Shown: positions 23,079-33,470, counted from the stretch's first letter. The stretch: 64,000 nt of DNA from Phytophthora colocasiae (GCA_018806915.1 JAGKQI010000094.1:558001-622000), one strand, 5' to 3'. Numbers and translations are program-made. The notes: generated by a model not told the origin, from the sequence alone.

Positions 23079-24110
23079 TTACGCGGTCTCTTCGTGCACG
23101 TGCTCCGGCTTGGACAGCTTAGCATCCAGCTTTACGAGCATGTCCTCGACCATACTGTCCAAGTCGAAGTCGTGTTGCCAGTTCCAGTCCCTTCGGGCGA
23201 TACTGTCGTCTATTGAGCGCGGCCACGTCTCGGCGATCTGCTGACGGAAGTCCGGCTTGTAGTCACATTCGAAGCTCGGCATCACCTTCTTGATAGACTC
23301 GACGATCTCCTCGGGGGTGAACGACACAGCTGTGATGTTGTATGTCCGCTGAGTAAGGCAGTCGTTAGGGGCGTTAATCAAGCCCATTGTGGCCTTCAGA
23401 CAGTCGGGCATGTACATCATGGGCAACTTGGCGTCCGGCTTGAGGAAACAAGTGTACTTGCCGTGCTTAAGAGCTTCGTAGAAGATCTCAACGGCGTAAT
23501 CAGTAGTGCCGCCACCAGGAAGCGCCTCCGACGAGATCACACCTGGGTATCGCACCGATCGGAAGTCCACGCCAAATTTGTTGTAGTAGTATTCTCCCAG
23601 CAATTCTACATGCACTTTGGTAAGTCCGTACATGGTTGTGGGGCGCATAATTGTCGTGTCGGGGGTATCATCCGCTGGAGTTGAAGGACCGAAGACAGCA
23701 ATTGTCGACGGAGCGAACACTCGAAGCTGGTACTGCTTGGCAAGTTCCAGGACGTTCTGAATGCCACGAGTGTTAACCGACAGCGCTAGAGTCGGGTTAG
23801 CCTCGCCCACAGCAGAGAGCAACGACGCCATGTGCACGATCGTGTCCACGCCCTCTTCAGCTACGATCCGTGCCATGTTGTCACGGTCCTGGACGTCGCA
23901 GTAGACGAATTTTCCGTCGCGAGCACCGGTAGGAGCCTTAATATCCGAGTTGACAATGGCATCAGCACCGAACAGCTGACGCATGTAAGGCACCAGCTCC
24001 ATACCGATCTGGCCGGTGCCGCCCGTGACGAGAATGCGACTGGGGCCCGCGGATTGAGAGAAGGAACGGACTGTCGGACGGATAACGCGATGCAATTGGG
24101 TGGAGATCAT
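23079..24110 (-). CDS. TDH: L-threonine 3-dehydrogenase, mitochondrial (short-chain epimerase-like)
   Basis: This is an intact single-exon 343-residue protein. It oxidises L-threonine to 2-amino-3-ketobutyrate with NAD+, the first step of threonine breakdown to glycine and acetyl-CoA. Residues 1-22 are Arg/Ser-rich and look like a mitochondrial targeting peptide. The NAD-binding motif TGGTGQIG is at 29-36, and the catalytic pair of the extended SDR family is Y161/K165 (YGLTK). The PGGGTTDYAVEIFYEAL and MMYMPDCL blocks are typical of this enzyme rather than of sugar epimerases. The length matches the family. Confidence 0.92.
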   Translation of the reverse strand: MISTQLHRVIRPTVRSFSQSAGPSRILVTGGTGQIGMELVPYMRQLFGADAIVNSDIKAPTGARDGKFVYCDVQDRDNMARIVAEEGVDTIVHMASLLSAVGEANPTLALSVNTRGIQNVLELAKQYQLRVFAPSTIAVFGPSTPADDTPDTTIMRPTTMYGLTKVHVELLGEYYYNKFGVDFRSVRYPGVISSEALPGGGTTDYAVEIFYEALKHGKYTCFLKPDAKLPMMYMPDCLKATMGLINAPNDCLTQRTYNITAVSFTPEEIVESIKKVMPSFECDYKPDFRQQIAETWPRSIDDSIARRDWNWQHDFDLDSMVEDMLVKLDAKLSKPEHVHEETA

Positions 24111-25297
24111 CTTGGTGTTGCGGAGTGAGCAGGAGCTGGCAGATGCAGAAATGACAACTGCGGAGCGCAGCGGAAGGCTCGAGGCATTCCAGGGGCCAAT
24201 GCTCTCAGTCGTCTCCAGTAGTCAGACGTCATTCGTGTCCGTTGAAGGGGGTAAGGAGGATGCGGCGATGTGGTTGTAGACGGGCGATGAGACACTGATT
24301 TTTATTATATCTGTTCACGCAATCCCTTGGTATAACGATTTGTAACGGATGAAGCGGTGGTTTTTAGCGAATTATGAAGCGATATAATTGTATATGGAGA
24401 TATGAGTGGATGAATTAAGGAGCTTGAAGCTTCTTTAACACGATGGATACATGTATATCAAATCATTTATATTATTGATTGTAACAGGTTTTGAGCTGGC
24501 TTGCTTTGTTGCCACAGGAATATGCGATGAGCCATCTTGTGGTTGGCCAGGGCAACCCCAAGCAGCGCCAAGAGAACAGCCGGATCAATCAATACCTTGC
24601 ACATTCGTTTCTTATGGTCAATTCAATTCAACAAGGATAATTGTAGATACAGGTCTGTTTTGATACAATGAATTTGTTTGTAATATCAACTCCGACGGGG
24701 AATGCGAATTAATAGGAACCTGAATGCGGACCCTTCATCCCCGATGGGCAGCTAACGCGTGGCGCGTCACTTGCAAGCAAGATTCGGTGACGCCAAAGCC
24801 AGCACCGGCACAGCGGTGGTCGACACGTGGCATTTCGCACTGGCAATAGCAGAGGTGTGAAGACCACCGCTACGGTGGTCGCATGCTGTTGCTTGTGTTC
24901 GTTGCTCACAGTCAGCCCCGATGTTTGCAGCTCGCTGCCTCTCTCGCGTCTCCTCTCGCTAGTGGCATCCAATCAGCTCGAAATGATGCATGCCGATGAT
25001 TACCCACACTCGCCAAATGATAGGACGCCATGAAGGAAGAGATCGGAGGCATTGACCTATCCGCCTAAAACGCATTGATATTGAAGTGCTCGCCAGTGGA
25101 AGGAAGACAACGTCCACATGACGTACCTGGTTGGCTACGTGTACCGATCTATAGAATGCAACTGTATCGTTTTGCTGGTCATCTATCTGTCAGTACCTTT
25201 GTCCGAAATAACTTGTCCCTGTTAAAGTGTAGCCATTTTTGATTAAGTACGGAATCAGGAGTGTAGCCATTTCATCTGATTCTTCTCTTCCGCTCAC
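24111..25297. other. Intergenic region between the TDH and TKL genes
   Basis: About 1.2 kb that must contain the divergent promoters of the two flanking genes. AT-rich stretches lie near 24300-24480 and a GC-rich block at 24750-24860. No gene, repeat or RNA was recognised. A pyrimidine-rich segment directly before ATG 25298 resembles an oomycete start region, but no exact motif is claimed. Confidence 0.6.
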
Positions 25298-28200
25298 ATG
25301 GCAATGCAACAGCTTCTGGTAGATATCTGCAGCTCTAATAGCGCCTTCTGCATCTATACAGGACTAATCGAGCGACTGGTGACGACGTGGCAAGCCCTGA
25401 AAGAACGAAATACGTCGGAATTGCGTCAACTTGATCATGAATTAGAGATAACAGATATTTTACGTCTGATGCAGTCTACAAGAAGCTATTACGGGCAATC
25501 TACAGACTTATACAAAGAATATGAGAGTCTACAGGCTCTCAAAGAGTTTGTGGAAGTGCCACAACGAGCAAAATTCGTGCTGGGACTTCACGATCGAGTT
25601 GACACTTTGGTAGCGAAGATTTGCGAAAATTTCGGCCATTTGGAGGAGATCAAAGCAGCTAAAAGTGGGTCCGATATCTGGATACGAGACTGCAAGCAAC
25701 AGTTACAGTACTTTAAGTCCATGATAGCCGTATCGGGTGAATTTAGCGTTCAGCTCCAAGAGGCTGCAGACCAGAAACTAAAACCGCGATTGCTCGGGCT
25801 CTATGAGCATGTACTTTTCTGGACGAAGCAGCCTGCCAGGCTCACAGCTGGAGAGCAGCAGTTGCTGAATGAAGTCGCTCAGGTGATGACCAGGATGGAG
25901 ATATTCCAGGGTGGCGACACCCTTCCAGCTGGCCTTGTGCGTGGAGATCATCTCGCTATGGTGAAGAAATCTTCTCTACCGGACTGGCGACGCTCACACG
26001 TCCCAAGGACGCAGTTGTCAACAAGGTTAACTCCAAGAGAAGATATCCCGAAGTGGAGAATCCCAACACATGAGGTGCAGGTGGACCAGGTATACCATTC
26101 TTCACGACAAAACAATCGGGTGAGGCTTGGAACTTGGCTAGATACACCTGTGGTCCTCCAGAACGTTTCACAAATCCAGCAACATCTAGGAAGTATTGAA
26201 TTTGAAGAGGTGGCGAAACAGTGGATTGCATTGAACCACCCGAATATCATCAAGCTTTACGGGTTATGTGGGGACAAAACCTTTGTGACGGAGTATGCAG
26301 CTCACGGCAAGTTAAGCGATTATCTCAACGAGCAACGACGTGCTTCTGGGGCTAACTCACCTAAATTGGTATGGCAAAAGCTCCTTGAGGCTGCTCAAGG
26401 TCTCCAATATCTTCACGAGCGTGGATTAGCCCATGGAAATCTGAAAACGGAAAAGTTACTGGTAAGCAGTGATGATATTGTGAAGTTATCTGGATTTGGA
26501 CCGCTTGGTGTTCTGCAAGAGGGAAATACTAGCGACGAACGTCTTTCCGATGACATGTTTGCGTTTGGAATGTGCATCATCCAGCTCGTTGATGGCCATA
26601 TGACCCCTACAAAATGGGCAAAAGTATTGCCGCAGCAACCGCAAAGTTTTACAACCGAGCAGTGGCGGTTAGTTCGGCATATGCGGAATCCTGTTCCTCA
26701 AGAACGACTGACTATTAGCGCTGTGGTTCATGATATCAAACAGTTAGTTGACGAGCTCTCCACCAGTGAGCAACCCCAGGCATCGAGTCAAAGCTTGTCG
26801 AAACAGTTCGAAAGTAATCTTGAGACTATTCGACAGTCTTTGGATCATGCCAATACAACCGATCAAGAATTTTCTGCTGTATTTGACATGACCAAGCAAT
26901 TAGAATTGAGACTGCGTGACATTGCAGATCAACTGCAGTTAGAAGCGGCGTCATGTATCGAAGGATCTGGTCGCAGTCGCCGACTCGGTTACGCTGTTCA
27001 AAATTGGTTGAGTATTGCGTCTCGTGCTCAATGTCTTATCGCTGCAGTTCCAGGATATTTCAACACAAATCGTGCTGTGCGCCTTGCTGTAGGGCGGAAA
27101 ACCGCGTACCGTGTGTTCGAGATGCATCGTGAACTGGACCAGTTCGTGCTTTCTACCAGATTTCAAAAGCTTGTGGATGCGATAAAGATGAACGATTTTC
27201 ATTACTGTTGGGAGCAGAAGTGGAATGCTCTGCGAAGACTGCAAGTTCAAGTGCTTTGTAAAGCGGTATCCGATGTTTTTGTAGTGCTAAAAGAACTGGA
27301 AGAGGATGCCAGCGATAAATCGGATCCAAGTAGCTGGCATAGGCAAGCAGAAGGTTTCTGGGCAGTCTTGGAGTTTGAGCGTCTACGTTATTCCAGCAGT
27401 TATGCAGTCGAGGAGCTGAAGATTATCGAGCATGCAGCGTCAGAGATTGCAGAGTCAATCTCAGATCGAAGAAGCCCCGCGTTGAAGTTGCCGGAGTGGT
27501 TCCTACCACCATACGAAGTTGATTCGCGAATGGACAAGAAAGTTCTTGGATCTGGAGCTTTTGGATCCGTTCACGCAAGTACTTGGCTCAATTCTCCCGT
27601 CGTGATTAAACGCGTTCTAAGAAGCTCAACTCGGGGTGGCAAAACTATTCCAAGTGATGGAGAGGTGATCTTCAAACACGAAGCAGATATTTGGTCCAGT
27701 CTGACTCACCCCCACGTGATCGCTTTGTTCGGCGCGTGCCATGTCGGTCAACCGTTCTTCGTCTGTGAATATGCCGCCAAGGGTACGCTGACAGATTTCC
27801 TAAAGGGATCGGAAGGAACTACTGCTGGGCGGATTCTGGCGTGGGATAAGCTATATGAAGCAGCTCTTGGACTCGAATTCCTACACGAGCGTGGTGTTGT
27901 CCATGCAGATCTGAAAGGGGGCAACATTTTGATCGGAGAGGACGAACGTGCGAAGCTTACGGACTTTGGACTAAGTTCTGTAGCATCTGATGGAGCTAGT
28001 TCTCCTGGTAGCCCTGTCGGAGCGCTTCGTTGGAAAGCTCCAGAGTGTATGGGAGCTAATGGCGAATCTGCTACATTCGCTTCGGATATTTTTTCACTTG
28101 GAATGTGCATCATTGAGGCTGTAACTGGCGTATTCCCGTGGGGACTTGAACTACCTGATGCTGCTGTGAGTTTTCACGTTCGTCGTGGTCGTCTTCCACC

Positions 28201-28393
28201 TGCTTCCGGTTCCTTTACGTCGAGCCAGTGGTCTCTTATACAAAAAATGTGCCAGCTACGTCCTGAAGACCGACCTGATATTCGTTTTGCTGTTCGAGCT
28301 CTTCGATTGAATGCAGAACACGAAAAGCTTCAGGAATTTGTCAGTGAATTGCGACGGAAAAACTATGTCGAAGATGAACCCACATCTTCCTAA
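25298..28393 (+). CDS. TKL-family protein with tandem pseudokinase and kinase domains
   Basis: This is a single intact frame of 1,031 residues. Residues about 1-240 are helical. The first kinase-like domain (about 260-490) lacks the glycine loop and beta-3 Lys, its catalytic loop reads AHGNLKTEK and its DFG site reads SGFG, so it should be inactive. A second helical region follows. The C-terminal kinase domain (about 735-1010) has loop GSGAFGSV, VVIKRV with the Lys, catalytic loop HADLKGGN, DFG in LTDFGLSS, and APE in KAPECM. The HRD Arg is Ala, as in some TKL enzymes, but the Asp, Asn and Lys are present. The layout recalls JAK-like regulation of a kinase by its neighbouring pseudokinase. 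No membrane segment or signal peptide is obvious, so it is probably cytosolic. Confidence 0.85.
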   Translation: MAMQQLLVDICSSNSAFCIYTGLIERLVTTWQALKERNTSELRQLDHELEITDILRLMQSTRSYYGQSTDLYKEYESLQALKEFVEVPQRAKFVLGLHDRVDTLVAKICENFGHLEEIKAAKSGSDIWIRDCKQQLQYFKSMIAVSGEFSVQLQEAADQKLKPRLLGLYEHVLFWTKQPARLTAGEQQLLNEVAQVMTRMEIFQGGDTLPAGLVRGDHLAMVKKSSLPDWRRSHVPRTQLSTRLTPREDIPKWRIPTHEVQVDQVYHSSRQNNRVRLGTWLDTPVVLQNVSQIQQHLGSIEFEEVAKQWIALNHPNIIKLYGLCGDKTFVTEYAAHGKLSDYLNEQRRASGANSPKLVWQKLLEAAQGLQYLHERGLAHGNLKTEKLLVSSDDIVKLSGFGPLGVLQEGNTSDERLSDDMFAFGMCIIQLVDGHMTPTKWAKVLPQQPQSFTTEQWRLVRHMRNPVPQERLTISAVVHDIKQLVDELSTSEQPQASSQSLSKQFESNLETIRQSLDHANTTDQEFSAVFDMTKQLELRLRDIADQLQLEAASCIEGSGRSRRLGYAVQNWLSIASRAQCLIAAVPGYFNTNRAVRLAVGRKTAYRVFEMHRELDQFVLSTRFQKLVDAIKMNDFHYCWEQKWNALRRLQVQVLCKAVSDVFVVLKELEEDASDKSDPSSWHRQAEGFWAVLEFERLRYSSSYAVEELKIIEHAASEIAESISDRRSPALKLPEWFLPPYEVDSRMDKKVLGSGAFGSVHASTWLNSPVVIKRVLRSSTRGGKTIPSDGEVIFKHEADIWSSLTHPHVIALFGACHVGQPFFVCEYAAKGTLTDFLKGSEGTTAGRILAWDKLYEAALGLEFLHERGVVHADLKGGNILIGEDERAKLTDFGLSSVASDGASSPGSPVGALRWKAPECMGANGESATFASDIFSLGMCIIEAVTGVFPWGLELPDAAVSFHVRRGRLPPASGSFTSSQWSLIQKMCQLRPEDRPDIRFAVRALRLNAEHEKLQEFVSELRRKNYVEDEPTSS

Positions 28394-28954
28394 ATACACA
28401 TTGCGCAGCTCAAATACATGATGACCAACGAATCCTGTAGTATATCACAGCTGTAGACATCCAGTAATGAGCTCATCATTTTACTGTTAATTCATTTATC
28501 TAACAGAAGTTCCCTATTTTTCTAGCGTTGCTGCAACCTCAAGAAAGAAGTCGACACAATATATTCGCTTCTCGTCTGGCTGCTATAGAGATATGTATAT
28601 CGTTGAAGTACATGTACGTTTACCGCTGGTAACAGGCAGCTGCAACGTCAAGATGCATGCAATCTGTAGAGGAAGGCACTGGTAAATGCAGCAACATACC
28701 GTACAACGCCGTTTGTTGTACAACGCCGTTTGTTTCCGTACCACGCACCGGTACAGGCAATTGAAACGTTACCGGGATGCAAATCTGCTCTGCTGCAACC
28801 TCCTTTTTTTAGGGATTGGCTTGGCGTAACGCGATCGTAATTCATACCTTTACTGAGGTCACATAGCGTTATGGCACCCGTAGCACAGCATTCAAAAATT
28901 TTCACTGCAGTGCACAAGTCCCCAGCTCACACATTCCAACAAGCAAGTACTAGT
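28394..28954. other. Intergenic region upstream of the first RXLR gene
   Basis: No gene is visible. A perfect 17-bp tandem duplication (GTACAACGCCGTTTGTT) lies at 28701-28717 and 28718-28734. A T7 run stands at about 28804. The rest appears unique and should hold the promoter of the effector at 28955. Confidence 0.6.
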
Positions 28955-29311
28955 ATGCGCCATTACCGCATGCTCTTGGCAATCGCTGGCTTCCTGGCTT
29001 GGAGTTGCTTAAATCCGGTAACAAGTGCCGAAGTGATCGCATCAGACCCTTCTGTCAAGACATTTACCACCGACACTAACGCCTTGAGAAGACTAAGGAG
29101 CCAAAAATCCAGCACAAGTGAAGACGATCCGATTGCTAATGAAGAAACTCGCAATACCATGTACATACAGTTGTTCCCAGCGTGGTACGCGGCTGGAAAG
29201 ACCCCAGAAGACGCATATAACGAGCTGAAGAATCCATCGATTGGAGACGAGAACTGGCCAATCTACAAGAACTACAAGATGTACTACGATACCTATAAGA
29301 CCATGGGTTGA
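28955..29311 (+). CDS. RXLR-type secreted effector candidate (118 aa)
   Basis: The start is the ATG at 28955; the open frame extends further up, but only this Met is followed directly by a signal peptide (about 1-25, hydrophobic LLAIAGFLAWSCL, cleaved near TSA). An RRLR motif is at residues 45-48 and an acidic stretch ending EETR at about 57-66, in the order and spacing of RXLR-dEER effectors. The C-terminal half has W-containing helical sequence with the GKTPEDAYNEL block seen in WY-type effectors. Such proteins enter host plant cells and alter immunity; the target of this one is unknown. It is intact, single-exon and on the same strand as the next gene. Confidence 0.8.
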   Translation: MRHYRMLLAIAGFLAWSCLNPVTSAEVIASDPSVKTFTTDTNALRRLRSQKSSTSEDDPIANEETRNTMYIQLFPAWYAAGKTPEDAYNELKNPSIGDENWPIYKNYKMYYDTYKTMG

Positions 29312-29393
29312 ACATATCAACCCCACATGAAGAAACCAACTACTTGTTATACCTAAGCTTCCCTCACTTTCCATTTGTCCAAGACAAACACTC

Positions 29394-30871
29394 ATGAGCT
29401 GTATCGTGTCTATCGTAAACCGCCACACTGGCATGGTGTTAGAGCAAGATCTGGCCACCAATACCGTCCAAGCTTTTGACTTCACATTGAATGAATCAAC
29501 TCACCAATGGTTTCGGATTCCTTTAGGGGGAACTACTTCGCCTATAAGAACGTCGCCACTGGTAACTTACTGGAACATTTGAGCCTTCAAGTAGGCTCTG
29601 GCGATACGGTGGCTAGGCGTGACGCCATGGATGATCCTAAATGCCAGTGGTTCGAAAACAAGTTCGTGTACGAAGACATGTTCATAGGTCTCCGAAACCG
29701 TTCGAGCAGATTATTCATCGACCATTACGGTTCGAGGGAAATCCAAACAAGTGCAGATGATTTACAGTATCTCGAACGTCACTGGTATCTGATCTTCCAC
29801 CACCGACCACACACAATGCCAGAGATGGTCACTTTGCAGAGTGTCGGGTCTGGGTATCTTCTCAGGCAGATGAAAGGAACTGAAAGTTACGATACGTGGC
29901 AACGGATTCCGGTTAGTGGGGGGTATTTTATCTATAAAAACATAGGAACGGGGGTGGTTATGTCGCTCAACCACAAGACTGTTGACTTTGTAGATGTCGA
30001 TGATCAAGATCTAGCACAACACTGGCGAGAATGCGATATTGGAGAAGGACGGATCGCTCTTCAAAACCGCGCCTTTGCCGGCTTGTTACGTTATTCCGGT
30101 ACGGATGTAGTTGACGCCATAGACAAAAACATTCGAGACAACATGGACTTGTGGAGAATTGAACTGCTTGAAGCTGTGGAAACGTCGAGTGATGATCCAT
30201 CCTGGATGATCCAGCCCAACGAACTCTCTTGTCAGTCTGAAGCGACTGCTGAAGGTTTCTATTACGCCAAATGGGCTTTTACTGATGTTGCAGTCAAGGA
30301 GCTGAAGCTCGAAGAGGACGTGAACCAATTCCAGACGGAATTCAAGATATGGTCGGAGTTACGCCACAACAACATCGGACGCTTTTACGGTGCCAATTTC
30401 ACCACTGAACCATATTTTATTGTCTTCGAATCAAACGATCAAGATCAAGGCGCTCTACAGCAGAAACCGACATTTAAAGGCGATGTTTTCTCCTTGGGAA
30501 TGTGCGTTGTTGCTGCCATTAGCGGAACGGAGTATCCATGGTGCAACTGCAAGCACGTTGATTTCCGCAAATGTTACGGTATTCCCGCGAGAAGGCCTCA
30601 ATGCATGAACGAAGACCAATGGGAGCTACTAACGATAATGCTTGTGTTTGAGGCGGATGAGAACTCAGAGCTCGACCATGTTCTTGAAGTCTTGGCAAAT
30701 TTTGCGAACGATGACGATGGAAGAACTCCAAAAGCAGTCATGAACAAGGAATCAACAGATATCGTCACTGTTGGGGAAGAAGGTGGTGTACTGGAGTGTA
30801 ACGATTCTGCATCGTGGAAAAAGAGCTGGGAATTTTTGCAGCAAGTACCGTCGTCCCCTGACCTTAGTTGA
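29394..30871 (+). pseudogene. Beta-trefoil (ricin-B-like) repeats fused to a kinase domain lacking its catalytic centre; frameshifted
   Basis: The frame from 29394 has a QxW-type unit (HQWFRIP). It then continues in a second frame from about 29530 with further units (CQWFEN, RHWYLI, TWQRIP, QHWREC, DLWRIE), the spacing of beta-trefoil lectin-like folds. One base is missing from a GGGGG run near 29528. After residue about 230 a TKL-like kinase N-lobe appears (AVKELK with the beta-3 Lys; ELRHNNIGRFYG). After YFIVFES the sequence jumps to FKGDVFSLGMC, which is the F-helix. The catalytic loop, DFG and activation segment are absent. It shares the FSLGMC block with the TKL gene at 25.3-28.4 kb. Repaired or not, it cannot be an active kinase. 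It has no signal peptide. Confidence 0.7.
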
Positions 30872-31382
30872 AACACTTGTTGCACATTCTGCTCGGCGAA
30901 TTCGTAGTTTAGTGAATCCAATGACAACGAAGAGCTCAAATTATGATACATGTTATGCAAATTTTGTTTATTGCAGACGGGAGACTTCGCATTTAAAGAA
31001 AAGTTCCCGGATCCACAGCGAAAACGTCGTTAATTTTGAATGCTAATTCACTAATTATCATCAGATCTGCTGTCCCCTTCAGCCCGAATGACAGACTGGA
31101 AGAATTGCATTTAAGCAAGCTCTTCATTTGTGGTGCGTCTTTGATCTACATGAAGTTGCGTTGTATTCCAGCAGAAACTCTTGGAGAATATCCACCCTGA
31201 TGTAAGAGACCGTGAAGGTTTTCTTTGAAATACTGCATGTATCCTTTTCGTTGAACTTCGGAATCCTCAGCTATATCCACTTGCCATGGTTAAGGATCAA
31301 TCGAACAGTCAAAGTCTTCTACAACGTCATAAATGAGCTCGTTCTCGTATCCCATATTCTCTACGGGTTCCTTCCTTGCATG
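30872..31382. other. Spacer with degraded coding sequence at its right end
   Basis: On the minus strand an open stretch of about 30 codons continues past the stop at 31383 in the same frame down to about 31291. It includes ENMGYENELIYDVVEDF and may be the decayed 3' end of the Crinkler-like gene. The rest, 30872-31290, shows nothing I can name. Confidence 0.45.
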
Positions 31383-31918
31383 TCAATACTGAATATACTG
31401 AACGCCGCTCATCAATAGTTTGATAGCTTCCCGCACTGCTTCCTCCATTTCTTCACGCCATAACATTGGCAAGGTTGAATCTGGCATTTTTCGTTGAACT
31501 ACCTGGATTTGTTTGGCATGTATCGGATTTCCATTGATCCACGTCTGGATGTCTTGGCCGGTAATCCTTCCTCCAACTCTACAGCAGCATCACTATCGTA
31601 TGACAGCCTTCACCAATATTCTTCGCCTTTGTGTTCGCCAAGAAGAGCCTCAGTCTGTCAGCAGGAAACTGGTACTGCTTCTCCGCCGCAATCGCTTTTT
31701 TTCAAGTCATTTACAGACTTATCCAGAGCAATATCTAGGGTGATTTCCGCTCCGTTTACCGGAAATACCGATAGCACATCAGCATTGCTAGTGATATCAA
31801 CTGGCCCACCCTTTTTGGACATCAGCAGGGCTTTGTCTCCGACTGCTTCGATATCTGCAAAGCTGTATATCCATGCTGTATTCATTTGCTCATTTTTCAA
31901 GTAGTAACGTGATTTCAT
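31383..31918 (-). pseudogene. Crinkler (CRN)-like effector remnant, frameshifted
   Basis: Three frames on the minus strand together resemble a Crinkler N-terminal (LFLAK-type) domain. The first (from 31918) has the DKSVNDLKK block and breaks at a T7 run (31695-31701 on the plus strand), where one base appears extra. The second carries the LRLFLA signature at 31653-31633 and stops near 31581. A third, to the stop at 31383, contains the IQTWINGNP and MPDSTLPMLW blocks. Crinklers are cytoplasmic or nuclear host-directed proteins of oomycetes. No signal peptide is seen upstream and no C-terminal effector domain was recognised, so I regard it as dead. The call rests mainly on the ubiquitin-like/LFLAK pattern. 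Confidence 0.55.
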
Positions 31919-32151
31919 TTTTTCCTACCAATGCTATTCAAAGTAATTTGAGCACCGCCTGAGTCAATATGTATGTTATTGTTTCTCCTGGCACTCCACA
32001 TGTAGGAAAATATCTCCATTCTGCAATTAAAACTCGTAGACACGCTGGCTGGCCTACCTAGCAGTAGCTCTGATGGAATTCGACGCAGACCCAGAAACCA
32101 GCACTCTTCATGCATTTGCTTAGCTGCATCTCCACTGGAGATTCTCCAGAA

Positions 32152-32493
32152 CTACATTCCAGCAGGATGTAAGATATTTTGCCTCTTGTCGAATGCTTTC
32201 TTATAGCTCTTGTAGACCCCCCACATAGGATCGTCAACGTATGGAAATTTCACCTTCAGCATGGTAGCAACGTAGGCAGGATCCTTCCCCTTAGCGAGCC
32301 AACCTGGGAATTTGAGTTTGTACAACGCCTTTTGAACTGTTATGTGCGCGCCCCGTTCCTCGCCTTCAGCTAATGTTTGAGTCCTCAGGGATTTCTGGAC
32401 ACCCGTTTTGGAATCTGTGTCGATAGCCTTGGAGTCAGCAGTTGCAGCGTTGGATAGAATCGCGATGACGAAAACCAAAAGCTGGAAACGCAT
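32152..32493 (-). CDS. RXLR-like secreted effector candidate with degenerate motif (113 aa)
   Basis: The start is chosen at ATG 32493 because a signal peptide follows at once (MRFQLLVFVIAILSNAATA, cleaved near residue 19). At residues 34-37 the RXLR position reads KSLR, and a clear EER stands at 45-47. The C-terminal region, with the KLKFPGWLAKGKD, VDDPMWGVYKSY and AFDK blocks, is a WY-like fold unit. It is a clear paralogue of the gene at 34427, which lies in the opposite orientation 1.9 kb away. The frame is intact. Confidence 0.75.
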   Translation of the reverse strand: MRFQLLVFVIAILSNAATADSKAIDTDSKTGVQKSLRTQTLAEGEERGAHITVQKALYKLKFPGWLAKGKDPAYVATMLKVKFPYVDDPMWGVYKSYKKAFDKRQNILHPAGM

Positions 32494-32724
32494 TCTTGAT
32501 AGTGGAGATTTCAGTTTCACGTGCGTTGTCGACCGCAGAAAGCAAATTACAGAGTGATTCACGTACTCATCAAGGCTGTAGCAGCAGATCCCATGATGTT
32601 TCGCCCTACATACAGTTTGGTTAGTCGTTCCTGAAAGAAGAAGCTACACGACATAAATTGCTACAGTCGGACACTTCAGACGCATTTAATGAAACGTGCT
32701 GAGTCGCCGGAAAGTAAGATTCGT

Positions 32725-33470
32725 CTATCAGAAAGTTACTGTCAGATCAACAATTCGTGGGCATCATCTGCGTGTAGGAACAAACAACTTTGATATTGCT
32801 TCCTCAATCGCGAAAAATATTTATTGCCTACCGAAATTCATACTTCAAGGAGTTCCAACTTGCTGGAATTGCAACATTTGATGCCGTGACGTATTTCTCC
32901 AATCCATTGGGATTATAAGAAGAGGAATATGATACCACACTTTAACGCAAACAACATAGCAGCACTGAGTCTACGATAACAGCTCTCGATAGCAGCGGTT
33001 TTTTGACAGCGCGAACTAAATGATTTTATGGTTATAGTTAAATTAATCCGAGGTCCCAAATGCTTTTTTTTGAGAATTTGAGAACCTTTCACGTTTCCGG
33101 TCATTGATGCGGAAAGTGCGTTCTGTTACCAAAGTTCTCGTCGAAAACGGAGCATCGTGAAGTGGACGATTGACGATGCTGTAGCCTTTACATAAACCGC
33201 TGCTATCGAGAGCTGTTATCGTAGACTCAGTGCTGCTATGTTGTTTGCGTTAAAGTGTGGTATCATATTCCTCTTCATATAATCCCAATGGATTGGAGAA
33301 AAACGTCACGGCATCAAATGTTGCAATTCCAGCAAGTTGGAACTCCTTGAAGTATGAATTTCGGTAGGCAATAAATATTTTTCGCGATTGAGGAAGCAAT
33401 ATCAAAGTTGTTTGTTCCTACACGCAGATGATGCCCACGAATTGTTGATCTGACAGTAACTTTCTGATAG
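32725..33470. repeat. Long inverted repeat, 277-bp arms around a 192-bp loop
   Basis: The arms 32725-33001 and 33194-33470 are reverse complements with only a few differences (for example near 32890 and 32922). The loop is 33002-33193. The word TAGCCTTTACATA occurs on both sides of the right arm, near 33183 and 33469, but not beside the left arm. A transcript would fold into a nearly perfect 277-bp hairpin. It may be a foldback element or a local inverted duplication. It lies between two RXLR genes of opposite orientation. Confidence 0.92.

Noticed and set aside
24451..24663. Plus-strand frame of 70 codons with a hydrophobic start as a possible secreted protein
   Set aside because: It has no RXLR, EER or cysteine pattern, and the leader comes from AT-rich intergenic sequence.
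31915..32115. Minus-strand frame as the 5' part of the Crinkler-like gene
   Set aside because: It lacks a signal peptide and the usual Crinkler start, and it is in a different frame from the next block; no support for joining them.
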